A DNA stretch of 64,000 nucleotides. It comes from an uncultured Paracoccaceae bacterium (GTDB lineage Bacteria; Pseudomonadota; Alphaproteobacteria; Rhodobacterales; Rhodobacteraceae). The notes below the pieces were generated by a model. The model did not search any database. It worked only from the letters and a program-made list of their open reading frames with translations, and was not told the DNA's origin. Made by a program: the position numbers and the translations under genes. The stretch is taken from positions 434,001 through 498,000 of the forward strand of contig CANMPL010000003.1 of the NCBI GenBank assembly GCA_947499715.1, read 5' to 3'. Positions 54,259-62,139 of this stretch are shown here, piece after piece. Numbering within the stretch: position 1 is the first letter of the stretch; the number at the start of each line of letters is the position of its first letter.

Positions 54259-55332
54259 TTGTTTGATGTGCAGGCAAACGAAACTGATGTGAGAGAGGAG
54301 CTAATCGTTCCGTTCTTAATGGAACTTGGATACCAACGTGGATCTTCCAACAACATCTCGAGAGAGTTCTCGATCAAATATTCAAAGATGCAACTTGGTA
54401 GAGAAAAGGTAAATGACCCCGTACTAAGAGGGATTCCTGATTACGTTCTATCTGTCACTGGATCAGGCCGTTGGGTCTTGGAGGTTAAAAGACCAAATTG
54501 CTCACTAGATGGCCAAGTCGTTGGGCAGGCCTTGAGTTATGCCAAGCACCCAGAAGTATCGGCTTGTTACGCGGTGATTACCAACGGCATTAGATTAAAA
54601 GTATTTGCCGCTCACCAAGTTGTAGATGACGACCCGATACTCGAGTGCGCAATTACAGATCCCCAACAGTTAGCGATGTCCACAACTGGATATTTGTCAC
54701 CATCAGCAATTCGCCGAAAATGCAAACTTCCACCAGTTGCAGCTGGGGATCCGATTGCAGAAGGCTTTGCCAACTATGTAAATGTCAGAGGGGGTTCAGC
54801 ACTATATCAGAAAAGTAGTTTTGCGGTCAGCGAAACCCTTCCACCAGAAATCGCGAAGGAAATTGCGACCGAACTAGATCGCCGAACAAGTTTTTTGAAT
54901 GGACATAGAGCAAACATTCTTAGTGGAACTGTGAAGCGCGATGACAACTCACGTATTGTCGCTAAGCTTGAATTTGGAACGGATCGAGATGAACTCAAAA
55001 AATTCGCTTTGCAAAAAGGTTTCTTGGACGTCGATTATGTGTGTCTAGACAATTTCATTTCAACAGACTCGGACTCGCCAAGCACATTCGATATCGTTGG
55101 TGGGTTTGATATAGAGATGGGTGAAGTCGTTTATGATGTTGTCCAGCGCCAAACAATGGAGATGGGTTTCCCACAAACGACACGTTATTCTGGTTCGGCT
55201 TCCGGTTTCCTCAGCGGTGACGCATTTTCGGGGCAGTTTTCGATTTCCTATGAAATCATTATGACAGCTCCGTTTGGGGTTATTGAGTACTGGATTCATT
55301 CAGAAGGCTCATTTTCTGTTGTGTTTGAATAG
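54259..55332 (+). CDS. Orphan HSDR_N-type nuclease-domain protein (horizontally acquired)
   Basis: Protein of about 357 residues with no helicase or methyltransferase part. Residues 10-125 match the N-terminal nuclease domain of type I restriction HsdR subunits: TDVREELIVPFLMELGY, then G-I-P-D61-Y-V-L, E75-V-K77 (PD-(D/E)xK core), and Q-VVGQALSYA followed by YAVITNGIRLKVF. The C-terminal 175 residues are beta-rich and unrecognised. GC content, counted on three lines, is about 44% against 68% on a rimO line, so it is foreign. The start is TTG at 54259 or, with a better-spaced GAG, GTG at 54268. It starts 7-16 bases after rimO. Function is unknown; defence is a reasonable guess. Confidence 0.8.
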   Translation: MFDVQANETDVREELIVPFLMELGYQRGSSNNISREFSIKYSKMQLGREKVNDPVLRGIPDYVLSVTGSGRWVLEVKRPNCSLDGQVVGQALSYAKHPEVSACYAVITNGIRLKVFAAHQVVDDDPILECAITDPQQLAMSTTGYLSPSAIRRKCKLPPVAAGDPIAEGFANYVNVRGGSALYQKSSFAVSETLPPEIAKEIATELDRRTSFLNGHRANILSGTVKRDDNSRIVAKLEFGTDRDELKKFALQKGFLDVDYVCLDNFISTDSDSPSTFDIVGGFDIEMGEVVYDVVQRQTMEMGFPQTTRYSGSASGFLSGDAFSGQFSISYEIIMTAPFGVIEYWIHSEGSFSVVFE

Positions 55333-55344
55333 CCCGGCCCCGCC

Positions 55345-55466
55345 GGGCAGCGCCCGGACCTCCCCCACGGGGAGGGCGCTTCTTGCAACGGATCAAGAAA
55401 TGAATCGTTAGCTATCGTGTCAGGTCTCTCTCTGCGGACGGCCTCCCCGAGGTCCGGGCACTGCCC
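55345..55466. repeat. Inverted GC-rich repeat pair (REP-like) after the orphan gene
   Basis: GGGCAGCGCCCGGACCTC (55345-55362) returns inverted at 55449-55466 with one mismatch. The left copy continues into CCTCCCC-CAC-GGGGAGG, its own hairpin, and is preceded by CCCGGC/GCCGGG (55333-55347). The 86 bases between the arms are AT-richer. The layout suggests two copies of an intergenic palindromic element, common at gene ends in this group as far as I recall; it could also end transcription of the orphan gene. The rest of the gap to 55528 holds nothing else visible. Confidence 0.65.
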
Positions 55467-55528
55467 TGATGGTGTGGGTCTTAATCGGGTTGGCGCGGGA
55501 AACCTCGTGCAGCGGTCTAAACCCCACC

Positions 55529-55894
55529 CTACCCCTCAAACCAAACCCGCACCGCATCCTGCACACGCCGAAACCGGTCGCCGCCCGGCTTCGTGCCGCC
55601 AAACCAACGGGTCACCACGACGATCTCGCCCAGACGCCCTTCACGCTCCAACATTCGCAGGATCACCATGCCGGCACCGCTTTCGCCGTCGTCGTTCTTG
55701 ACCGGGGTGCCGTCCGGCAGGATTACGGCCCATGTGTTGTGCGTCGCCTTGGCGAATTTCTTCTTCCGGCACAGCGCCTTCACAAAGGCCTTCGCCTCGG
55801 CCTCTGACGCGACAGCCCCGCCCGACACGGCATATTTGGATCCCCGATCCGACAGAGCGTTCTCGATGACTTTCATGGGCGCGATGCTGACCAC
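55529..55894 (-). CDS. YigZ/IMPACT-family protein, short form
   Basis: Protein of about 121 residues consisting only of the YigZ/IMPACT N-terminal domain: THNTWAVILPDG, the signature DDGESGAGMVILRMLE and VVVVTRWFGGTKPGGDRFRR. Typical YigZ proteins have about 200 residues with a second domain, absent here; single-domain forms are known. The GTG at 55894 or the ATG at 55876 may be the start. Biochemical function is unclear; eukaryotic IMPACT acts in translational control. Convergent with the orphan nuclease gene across the repeat pair. Confidence 0.85.
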   Translation of the reverse strand: MVSIAPMKVIENALSDRGSKYAVSGGAVASEAEAKAFVKALCRKKKFAKATHNTWAVILPDGTPVKNDDGESGAGMVILRMLEREGRLGEIVVVTRWFGGTKPGGDRFRRVQDAVRVWFEG

Positions 55895-55909
55895 CGTGCC
55901 CCGCGCGCG

Positions 55910-56440
55910 TCAATGGGAATAGGTGACGCCCGTGGCAATCGCGTTTGCCAAGGACGTCTCAGCCCATGTGCCGCGCCCGCCTAGCATCCGGATCTCTGTC
56001 AGGTCGGCCATGGCCAGATCCATCCGCCCCTGATCGACATAGGCCTGCCCGCGATAGGACCGGGCCAGCATGTTGCCGGGATCCACGGCGAGGGCCTGCG
56101 CATAAAACGCAAGCCCCGCATCCAGATCGCCCGCCTTTCGGGTCGCGAAACCATAATAAGTCAGCACCATAGGGTCAGCCTGATCCGGCATCAGCGCCAG
56201 CACCGCCAGCGCGTCGGCATAGCGGCCATCGTGCGACAAAGACCGGATGTCATCCATCATCGCGCTGTCGTCATTGGTGCTTGTTTCCGGCGTCATGCAG
56301 CTTTGCGTCGCCAGATCAAAGACCAGCCCTTCGGCGCATTGTTCCACCGTTTCGGTGGCTTTTGGGGCCGATGAACTCCCGGAACCGGCAGCAAGGGCAA
56401 GGCCGGGGGCCAGGGTCAGGGCGAGGATGGCAAAGCGCAT
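55910..56440 (-). CDS. Secreted tetratricopeptide-repeat protein
   Basis: Protein of 176 residues with a signal peptide (MRFAILALTLAPGLALAAG) and about three TPR units in the second half (DGRYADALAVLALMPDQADPMVLTYYGFATRKAG; DLDAGLAFYAQALAVDPGNMLARSYRGQAYVDQG). A Ser-rich segment and two cysteines (EQCAEGLVFDLATQSCMTP) lie between. The ATG at 56440 gives the signal peptide; the frame extends to 56488 without it. Probably a periplasmic protein-protein interaction module; partners are unknown. Confidence 0.87.
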   Translation of the reverse strand: MRFAILALTLAPGLALAAGSGSSSAPKATETVEQCAEGLVFDLATQSCMTPETSTNDDSAMMDDIRSLSHDGRYADALAVLALMPDQADPMVLTYYGFATRKAGDLDAGLAFYAQALAVDPGNMLARSYRGQAYVDQGRMDLAMADLTEIRMLGGRGTWAETSLANAIATGVTYSH

Positions 56441-56509
56441 GGTGTGTCTCCTGTTTGGATCAAGTGAAGAGGTATTGCGCAAAGCCACGCGGGCAAGCGG
56501 TGTAAAGTT

Positions 56510-56881
56510 TCACCAGATCAGCCCGCAGATCACACAAATCCATGCCACGCCCACGCCCACCGCCGTCACGGCCACCGCCGCAGATCCGCAATCCTTCGCC
56601 TGCCCTGCCAATTCACGCTGTTCGGTGCCGATGTCATCCACCACCCGCTCAATCGCGGTGTTCAGGCATTCGGCCGCCAGCACCATGATTCCGCCCATCA
56701 ACAGCATGCCGCGTTCGCCCGCTGACAGCGGTAACGCAAAGGCCAGCACGCCAAAGATCGCATTCGCCACAAGCCATTGGGCAAGCGACCCTTCTGTGCG
56801 GGCGACATGGATAAAGCCCTGCCATGACCAGATCGCCCTTTGCCGGACACGTAAAATTTGACCCATTAACGCACGTAGCAT
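56510..56881 (-). CDS. dgkA: Diacylglycerol kinase
   Basis: Small integral membrane kinase of 123 residues with three transmembrane helices that recycles diacylglycerol to phosphatidic acid. The catalytic segment AAECLNTAIERVVDDIG and the following AKDCGSAAVAVTAV match DgkA, with the Glu and Asn of the active site in place. Length is that of the family. It is upstream of the TPR gene on the same strand and divergent from the hemolysin III-like gene. Confidence 0.92.
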   Translation of the reverse strand: MLRALMGQILRVRQRAIWSWQGFIHVARTEGSLAQWLVANAIFGVLAFALPLSAGERGMLLMGGIMVLAAECLNTAIERVVDDIGTEQRELAGQAKDCGSAAVAVTAVGVGVAWICVICGLIW

Positions 56882-57017
56882 GCATCACTCCTTCATGGTT
56901 TTGCCAAAGGATGCCGGGACCCGCAGCGCTTGTCACATGCAATTTACCTTCCGCAGGGTCATGATTGCCTTGTCGCGCCAAGCGCTTAACCTTTTTGTTA
57001 TGCGAGAGGCTCTTGTT

Positions 57018-57656
57018 ATGTACCCCGCCTACGACCGCTCTGAACGGATCGCGGATGGCGCCATGCACACCCTGGGTGTGATCGGTGCCTGCGCTGGGGC
57101 TGTGCTGCTGCTGATCTGGGCTGCGTTGCATTTGGATGGTGGCTATGTCGCATCGCTCGTGGTCTACGCCAGCGCCTTGATCGCGACGTTTTGTGCATCC
57201 GCTTTTTATCACATGACCCCTTGGGAACACCTGCGGCCCATGTTGCGTCGGATCGACCACGCGGCGATTTATCTGAAGATTGCAGGCACCTATACACCGC
57301 TGGTCGTGCTGATTGGGTCCGGCTTTGCCTATGCGCTTTTGGCGCTGGTCTGGGCGCTGGCGCTGTTTGGGATGATACGCAAGCTGTTCTACTGGACGAC
57401 GCCGGGCAAATCTGGACCGCTCTTGTATCTCGCCATGGGCTGGATGGGCGTCGCTGTTATTTGGACGGCACTTCCGATCCTGCCACCCTCGGCCACGGCC
57501 CTGATCGCCGCAGGCGGGCTGCTTTATACGCTGGGTGTTGTGTTTTTCAGTTGGGAAAGCCTGCGCTATTCTCTCGCGATCTGGCACGGCTTTGTGGTCG
57601 CCGCCTCTGCCTGCCTGTTTGCTGCAATTGCCTTGGGCGTGACGGCCACCACCTAA
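57018..57656 (+). CDS. Hemolysin III / PAQR-family membrane protein
   Basis: Seven-helix membrane protein of 212 residues. Family residues: SERIADGAMHTLGVIGA at the start, the metal-type Ser/His cluster CASAFYHMTPW with RRIDHAAIYLKIAGTYTPL, and the C-terminal AIWHGFVVAAS. These His and Asp form the zinc site of PAQR proteins. Bacterial relatives (YqfA/TrhA) are linked to membrane-fluidity control rather than haemolysis. AGAGG eight bases before the ATG at 57018 supports that start over ATGs further upstream. Confidence 0.9.
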   Translation: MYPAYDRSERIADGAMHTLGVIGACAGAVLLLIWAALHLDGGYVASLVVYASALIATFCASAFYHMTPWEHLRPMLRRIDHAAIYLKIAGTYTPLVVLIGSGFAYALLALVWALALFGMIRKLFYWTTPGKSGPLLYLAMGWMGVAVIWTALPILPPSATALIAAGGLLYTLGVVFFSWESLRYSLAIWHGFVVAASACLFAAIALGVTATT

Positions 57657-57819
57657 AACTTCGCCGCCAGACACGCAGTCCAGCGCCCAAAAGTTGCCCA
57701 TGGGTAAGGGAAACCTGACCCCTGATTTGATCAAAGTCTGGATTGCCTGACCTGACGTCCACCCTGCCCTGCGTCACATTCGACCCAACCGAAGACACAC
57801 CGGATTGGGAGACGGGAAA

Positions 57820-58134
57820 ATGGACAGCACATTGGACGCAATCAGACCAGAGATCTATGACGCCATCGGCGTCGCGGGCTTTGCGCTTTATGTGTTGAAC
57901 TACGGCCTATTGACGGTGCAACGCGATTGGTCGGCGCATGTCACCTATTTCGTGATCAATTGGCTCGCGGCGAGCCTTGTTCTTGTGGGGCTCATGGCGT
58001 CTTTCAACCTCGCCTCTGCCATGATCCAGATCTTTTGGATCGTGATTTCAACAGTTGGTATCATCATCCGGCTGCGTCGCCGTCGCAAACCGCAGTTTCA
58101 AAGCATCCGCAACCGTGGATTTACCCCGACCTAA
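57820..58134 (+). CDS. CBU_0592-like small membrane protein
   Basis: Protein of 104 residues with three hydrophobic helices (IGVAGFALYVLNYGLL; VTYFVINWLAASLVLVGLM; AMIQIFWIVISTVGIIIRL) and a basic tail RRRRKPQF. The layout and the ASFNLAS and QIFWIVIS segments fit the CBU_0592 family, of unknown role. GGGAG eight bases before the ATG at 57820 fixes the start. Its stop shares the tetramer CTAA with the convergent M48 gene. The 163 bases upstream show no other feature. Confidence 0.78.
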   Translation: MDSTLDAIRPEIYDAIGVAGFALYVLNYGLLTVQRDWSAHVTYFVINWLAASLVLVGLMASFNLASAMIQIFWIVISTVGIIIRLRRRRKPQFQSIRNRGFTPT

Positions 58135-58844
58135 GCGCCCTGCGCGACGGCTTGCACGACCCTGAAACGGTCCGCGTTTTGCGGGTGGGTGCCCAGAAAG
58201 CGATTGCCCGGATCAGGAATGCGGAAAAAGAACTCTGCCCCGCGCAGCGGATCGTAGCCCGCGCGCAATGCGATACGCGCGCCGAGTTCATCAGCCTCAA
58301 GCTCAAATTCCTTGGAATAGGTCCGCGCACCCAGTGCCGCGCCGAACTGCTGTGCGTTTTCAACCGCTTGCGGATCATTGCTCAGGCTTGCAAGGTTGCC
58401 AAATATCGTGGCCCCGATGATCGCAGCGCGGCGCTGTCGCGCCAGATGACCGGCAATATGATGGGCCGCTTCATGGCTTAAAACAAAGGCCAGCTCGTCT
58501 ACATTCCGCGCCTCGGCGATCAGGGGCAAGGTAAAGATAATCACAGGGCGACCGTCATCATCGACCTTTTGAAAGGCATTCATAGGCGCGCGCGGATTGG
58601 CATCGTAAACGATCAGAAAATCGCAGTTCAAATGCGGTGCCTGCACCCGGCAAACCTCTTCTGCGACAGGCTCAATCGTTTCGATCACCTCGATGAAATT
58701 TCGCACCGCCGTGCGCGACGGCACCCGTGCAGGAGGCGGCGCGCTCCGCTCTGGCGGGGCCGCTTTTGGCCCCTTATCCACCGGGGTTGGCGTTGCGGCA
58801 CAGGCCGACAGGGCTGCGAATAGCAAAACAGAGATCAGGCGCAT
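58131..58844 (-). CDS. M48-family metallopeptidase lipoprotein
   Basis: Zinc protease of 237 residues exported as a lipoprotein: signal MRLISVLLFAALSAC with a lipobox L-S-A-C. The zinc motif is FVLSHEAAHHIAGHLARQ (HExxH), and the third ligand is in FELEADELGARIALRAG. Family roles are periplasmic quality control of membrane and outer-membrane proteins (LoiP/BepA-like). It is intact, in contrast to the degenerate protein at 39794. It overlaps the convergent CBU_0592-like gene by four bases. Confidence 0.92.
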   Translation of the reverse strand: MRLISVLLFAALSACAATPTPVDKGPKAAPPERSAPPPARVPSRTAVRNFIEVIETIEPVAEEVCRVQAPHLNCDFLIVYDANPRAPMNAFQKVDDDGRPVIIFTLPLIAEARNVDELAFVLSHEAAHHIAGHLARQRRAAIIGATIFGNLASLSNDPQAVENAQQFGAALGARTYSKEFELEADELGARIALRAGYDPLRGAEFFFRIPDPGNRFLGTHPQNADRFRVVQAVAQGA

Positions 58845-58972
58845 GTCATTGGGTCCGCTATCGTTCCGCCCGTAACCTATCCCTCTGCCCCGTCGGGTCC
58901 AGCCCCCAAAGCTGACATTTGCGAGAGTATGCCAGCACTTGCACGCCCCACCCGGATGTTTAGGCTAGCGCC

Positions 58973-59212
58973 ATGTTTACCATCGAACACGACTTTGACG
59001 CCACCGTTGTGACCCTTGTGGACGAGGGCGACGCCCCGCTGCAAGAAGACCTCGTGATCAATGCATTTGAGGATTGCGTGACCATCGAACAATGGGACCC
59101 GCGCCTGAATGAAGTGCGAAAGCTGACATTCTCGCTGGGCCAGTTGCGCGACCTGCAAGCAGCCCTGGATTTGCCCGAAGGGATCTATCAATTGCGCCCC
59201 ACAGGCGGTTGA
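58973..59212 (+). CDS. Small conserved hypothetical protein
   Basis: Protein of 79 residues, acidic, with alternating strands at the N-terminus (MFTIEHDFDATVVTLVDEGD) and an amphipathic C-terminus (RKLTFSLGQLRDLQAALDLPEGIYQL). No signal or membrane segment. It resembles small roseobacter proteins of unknown function that I cannot name. Coding appearance is good and the gene is followed by the conserved Rhodobacterales intergenic motif, which usually sits right after genes. Confidence 0.65.
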   Translation: MFTIEHDFDATVVTLVDEGDAPLQEDLVINAFEDCVTIEQWDPRLNEVRKLTFSLGQLRDLQAALDLPEGIYQLRPTGG

Positions 59213-59217
59213 TGCCT

Positions 59218-59253
59218 GAGCCTCCGGCGGGGATATTTCTGGCCAAAAGAAGC
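59218..59253 (+). repeat. Rhodobacterales CCTCCGGCGGGGATATTT intergenic motif
   Basis: GCCTCCGGCGGGGATATTTC followed by TGGCCAAAAGAAG, six bases after a stop codon. I recall near-identical sequences at many gene ends in roseobacter, Rhodobacter and Paracoccus genomes. The first part is self-complementary (CCtCCGGcGG) and the second holds TGGCCA. Its role, perhaps transcript ending or an RNA-binding site, is not settled. Confidence 0.65.
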
Positions 59254-59328
59254 AGGGGACAGCGCCATTGCTTGTGCGACAGCACTTCAACACATACCTG
59301 TTGCAGCGTGATTGTTTCGGAGCCGCCA

Positions 59329-59907
59329 ATGCCCACGCCAAACCCTGCCGCCCTTGATTTCCTGCTGACGCGCCGGTCCCGCCCCGCCAAAACCCTGACC
59401 ACCCCGGTGCCAGATCGCGCAACGCTCGAAACCCTGTTGCAGGCCGCGGCCCGCACACCCGATCACGGCAAGCTTGAACCTTGGCGGTTTATCGTGCTGG
59501 AAAAGGTAGCGCTGTCGCGATTGGCCAAAGCGATCCCCGCGCGGGGCGACGCGCTTGCCATCGACCCCGACAAGGTGGCAAAGGCGGTGGCGCAATATGG
59601 CAACGCGGATCTGGCCGTGGCCGTGGTGGCCAGCCCCAAGCCAAGCGAAAAGATCCCTGCGATCGAACAGGTCTATTCTGCCGGTGCGGTCTGTCTTGCA
59701 CTGCTGAATGCGGCACTGGCCAGCGGCTGGGGTGCGAATTGGCTTTCTGGCTGGGCCAGTCATGATCGGGATTTCATCCGCGACAACCTTGGACTGCAAG
59801 ATCATGAAACCATCGCTGGTTTCATTCACCTTGGCACCGAAACGAACCCGCCGCCAGAACGCCCGCGCCCGGATGTGTCGGCGATCACCACCTGGGTCGC
59901 TGCATGA
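59329..59907 (+). CDS. Nitroreductase-family flavoprotein (YdjA-like)
   Basis: FMN-dependent oxidoreductase of 192 residues, the short YdjA-like branch. FLLTRRSRPAKTLTTPVPDRATLETLLQAAARTPDHGKLEPWRFI (read in parts) carries the RRS and the FMN-contact PDHGKLEPWRF motif; SAGAVCLALLNAALASGWGANWLSG binds the dimer partner; GFIHLGT closes the fold. The ATG at 59329 is chosen from the family N-terminus. It overlaps the EI24 gene by four bases. Substrate unknown; relatives reduce nitro compounds or quinones. Confidence 0.9.
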   Translation: MPTPNPAALDFLLTRRSRPAKTLTTPVPDRATLETLLQAAARTPDHGKLEPWRFIVLEKVALSRLAKAIPARGDALAIDPDKVAKAVAQYGNADLAVAVVASPKPSEKIPAIEQVYSAGAVCLALLNAALASGWGANWLSGWASHDRDFIRDNLGLQDHETIAGFIHLGTETNPPPERPRPDVSAITTWVAA

Positions 59908-60605
59908 TCTTTCAGGACTTTCTCAAGGCCGTCGGCCAGTTGCCGGATCCACGCTTTCGCCGGGTTTTGCTGCTGGGGCTCGGCCTGACCATTGCGCTTT
60001 TGGTCGGTGCCTATGCGGTCATTCTGGGCCTGATCAACATTTTCACAGGCGACACCACGGTCCTGCCCGGCGGGTACGAGGTGACATGGGTCGGCGACCT
60101 GCTTTCGCTTGGCTCGCTGGTCTTGATGCTCGTGCTGTCGGTCTTTTTGATGATCCCTGTCGCCAGCGCGATGACCTCGCTTTTCCTTGATGACGTGGCC
60201 GCCGCAGTCGAGGATGTGCACTACCCGACTTTGCCGCGCATCGGCCGTGTGCCGTTCTGGGACGGGCTGCGGGATTCTGTGAACTTCCTTGGCGTGATCG
60301 TTGGCGCGAACCTTTTGGCGCTGCTGCTTTATATCCCGCTGTTTTTCATCCCCTTTGCGCCGCTGGTGCTGTTTTACGCGCTCAACGGCTACCTGCTTGG
60401 GCGGGAATATTTCACCGTTGCGGCCATGCGCCGCGAAGGCCGTGCAGGCGCTGCCGATATGCGCAAAGCCAACAGGGGCGAGGTGTTTTTGGCAGGCTGC
60501 CTGATGGCCGTGCCGCTGACGGTGCCGCTGCTGAACCTCTTTGTTCCGATCATCGGGGCGGCGACGTTTACCCACCTTTATCATCGGCTGGCGCGTCAGG
60601 ACTGA
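59904..60605 (+). CDS. EI24/CysZ-like membrane protein
   Basis: Membrane protein of 233 residues with four to five long hydrophobic segments, matching the EI24 domain (PF07264): an early amphipathic helix (MIFQDFLKAVGQLPDPRFRR), an SLFLDDVAAAVEDVHYP loop, and the typical NGYLLGREYFTVAAMRRE motif. CysZ proteins of this family carry sulfate; alphaproteobacterial members are not shown to. It is coupled to the nitroreductase gene and convergent, with a ten-base overlap, with the DUF1467 gene. Confidence 0.87.
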   Translation: MIFQDFLKAVGQLPDPRFRRVLLLGLGLTIALLVGAYAVILGLINIFTGDTTVLPGGYEVTWVGDLLSLGSLVLMLVLSVFLMIPVASAMTSLFLDDVAAAVEDVHYPTLPRIGRVPFWDGLRDSVNFLGVIVGANLLALLLYIPLFFIPFAPLVLFYALNGYLLGREYFTVAAMRREGRAGAADMRKANRGEVFLAGCLMAVPLTVPLLNLFVPIIGAATFTHLYHRLARQD

Positions 60606-60883
60606 CCCAGATCGGGCGTCGACATGCGGTTGAACCAATCGATGTCACGCACCGAAATCGCCCCCGACCAGATCACACCTGCGATGATCGCCCAAATGCC
60701 AAAGGCCCAGACCGTGGTGATCTTGGCCTTGCGCCCGATCTGCGCATTGGCTGGCGCGGATTTATGGGTGCCCGGCACGACCTCGCCCGCGTCGCCCTGA
60801 CTGACCATCCGCAGCGGCAGCACGACGAAAAACACCATCGCCCAGACGACGGCGAAAAGAACCAGACCAGAGACGGGACCCAT
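60596..60883 (-). CDS. DUF1467 family membrane protein
   Basis: Protein of 95 residues with two transmembrane helices (SGLVLFAVVWAMVFFVVLPL; VWAFGIWAIIAGVIWSGAI) around a polar loop with PGTHKSAPANAQIGRKA, the DUF1467 pattern. Its ATG overlaps the epimerase stop as TGATG, an association common in alphaproteobacteria. Function is unknown. The 3' end overlaps the convergent EI24 gene by ten bases. Confidence 0.88.
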   Translation of the reverse strand: MGPVSGLVLFAVVWAMVFFVVLPLRMVSQGDAGEVVPGTHKSAPANAQIGRKAKITTVWAFGIWAIIAGVIWSGAISVRDIDWFNRMSTPDLGQS

Positions 60884-61281
60884 CAGACTTGCTCCAATTC
60901 GATCAGGCAGCCGTTAAAGTCCTTGGGGTGCAAAAAGATCACCGGTTTGCCATGGGCACCAATCTTGGGCGCGCCCAAAACCCGCGCGCCTTCGGCCACA
61001 AGCCGGTTGCTGGCCGCCGTGATGTCATCGACCTCATAGCAAATGTGATGGATGCCGCCCGCCGGGTTCTTATCCAGAAATCCCTGGATCGGAGAATTTT
61101 CTCCCAGTGGATAAAGCAGCTCAATCTTGGTGTTGGGCAGGGTGATGAAAACCACGGTGACGCCGTGATCCGGTTCGTCCTGTGCGGGGCCCACATCCGC
61201 CCCAAGTGCGGTGCGATACTGGGCGCTCGCGGCCTCTAGGTCGGGCACGGCAATGGCAACATGGTTCAAACGGCCAATCAT
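60883..61281 (-). CDS. mce: Methylmalonyl-CoA epimerase
   Basis: VOC-fold enzyme of 132 residues that interconverts (S)- and (R)-methylmalonyl-CoA in propionyl-CoA breakdown. The cobalt-binding residues are in LNHVAIAVPDLEAASAQYR (His) and IHHICYEVDDI (His), with a final Glu in CLIELEQV; IELLYPLGENSPI is a family segment. GGAG seven bases before the ATG at 61281 fixes the start. Functionally linked to prpE at 50.7 kb, though not in one operon. Confidence 0.94.
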   Translation of the reverse strand: MIGRLNHVAIAVPDLEAASAQYRTALGADVGPAQDEPDHGVTVVFITLPNTKIELLYPLGENSPIQGFLDKNPAGGIHHICYEVDDITAASNRLVAEGARVLGAPKIGAHGKPVIFLHPKDFNGCLIELEQV

Positions 61282-61422
61282 GTGGATGCTCCTGCATTTG
61301 TTGTGGCGGTTATGACTGCTGATCGGAAAATCGGCAAGACGGCGGGGCAATCTGCCGCGCGTTAAGAGACGATTCACCTTGTCGTGGTTTGGTCGGGTTT
61401 GAACCCGATGATGGAGGTGACG

Positions 61423-62139
61423 ATGGAAGGCTTGGATGACTTCACTGCGATGCGGCAGGCGACAGCACTGCGACCGCTTTTGGGCCTGACGGTCCTGCTT
61501 GTCGAAGACAGCCGTTTCGCTTGTGAAGCGGTGCGGATGCTGTGCCTGCGCTCTGGCGCGCGCATTCGACGGGCTGACAGCCTGCAATCGGCGCGAAAAC
61601 ACCTGAATGTCTATCGCCCCTCCGTCGTGATCGTGGATGTCGGGCTGCCTGATGGATCTGGCCTGCCGCTGATCTCTGATCTGTCGCGTGCCTCGCCACG
61701 GATTGACGTGATCCTTGGCACCAGTGGCGATCTGGATGCAGAGGGGGAGGTGCTGGCCGCGGGCGCCGATGGCTTCATGGCCAAACCGATTGCCAGTCTT
61801 GCCTCGTTTCAGTCCAGCATTCTGGCGCACCTCCCCGCCGACCGACAACCGCCCGGCCCCCGGCTGGTGACGGACGAGGTTGTGGAACCTGATCGCGTCG
61901 CATTCCATGATGACCTCTCTCACGTGGTCGAGGTTTTGCGCACGCCCGCAACAGACGGCTCAATCGATTATGTCACGCAATTCTTGGGTGGCGTGGCACA
62001 TAGTGTCGATGACGCCGATCTCAGCGATGCAGTCAGCCGCTTGAAATCGCTACGCAAAAAAGGCGCGCCGCTTCAGAAAGGCCTGTCGCAACTGACCGAT
62101 CTGGTGCAAAGCAGGCTGGCGGCCAGCGGCCCGATCTAA
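61423..62139 (+). CDS. Response regulator with unrecognised C-terminal domain
   Basis: Protein of 238 residues. A receiver domain spans about residues 20-140: acidic pair in LLVEDSRFACEAVRML, phospho-acceptor Asp in VVIVDVGLPDGSGLPL, Thr/Ser switch in VILGTSGD and Lys in GFMAKPIA. The C-terminal 95 residues (VAFHDDLSHVVEVL; VAHSVDDADLSDAVSRLKSL) are helical and do not match a DNA-binding output domain, so output may be through protein contacts. GGAGG five bases before the ATG at 61423 sets the start. No histidine kinase is adjacent. Confidence 0.88.
   Translation: MEGLDDFTAMRQATALRPLLGLTVLLVEDSRFACEAVRMLCLRSGARIRRADSLQSARKHLNVYRPSVVIVDVGLPDGSGLPLISDLSRASPRIDVILGTSGDLDAEGEVLAAGADGFMAKPIASLASFQSSILAHLPADRQPPGPRLVTDEVVEPDRVAFHDDLSHVVEVLRTPATDGSIDYVTQFLGGVAHSVDDADLSDAVSRLKSLRKKGAPLQKGLSQLTDLVQSRLAASGPI

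Noticed and set aside
57735-57748. TTTGATCAAA as an FNR-type site
   Set aside because: FNR/FnrL boxes need TTGAT-N4-ATCAA; the halves here overlap with no spacer.
57700-57750. Sixteen-codon mini-frame before the small membrane protein
   Set aside because: No ribosome site, and it ends well before the next gene without an attenuator-like structure.
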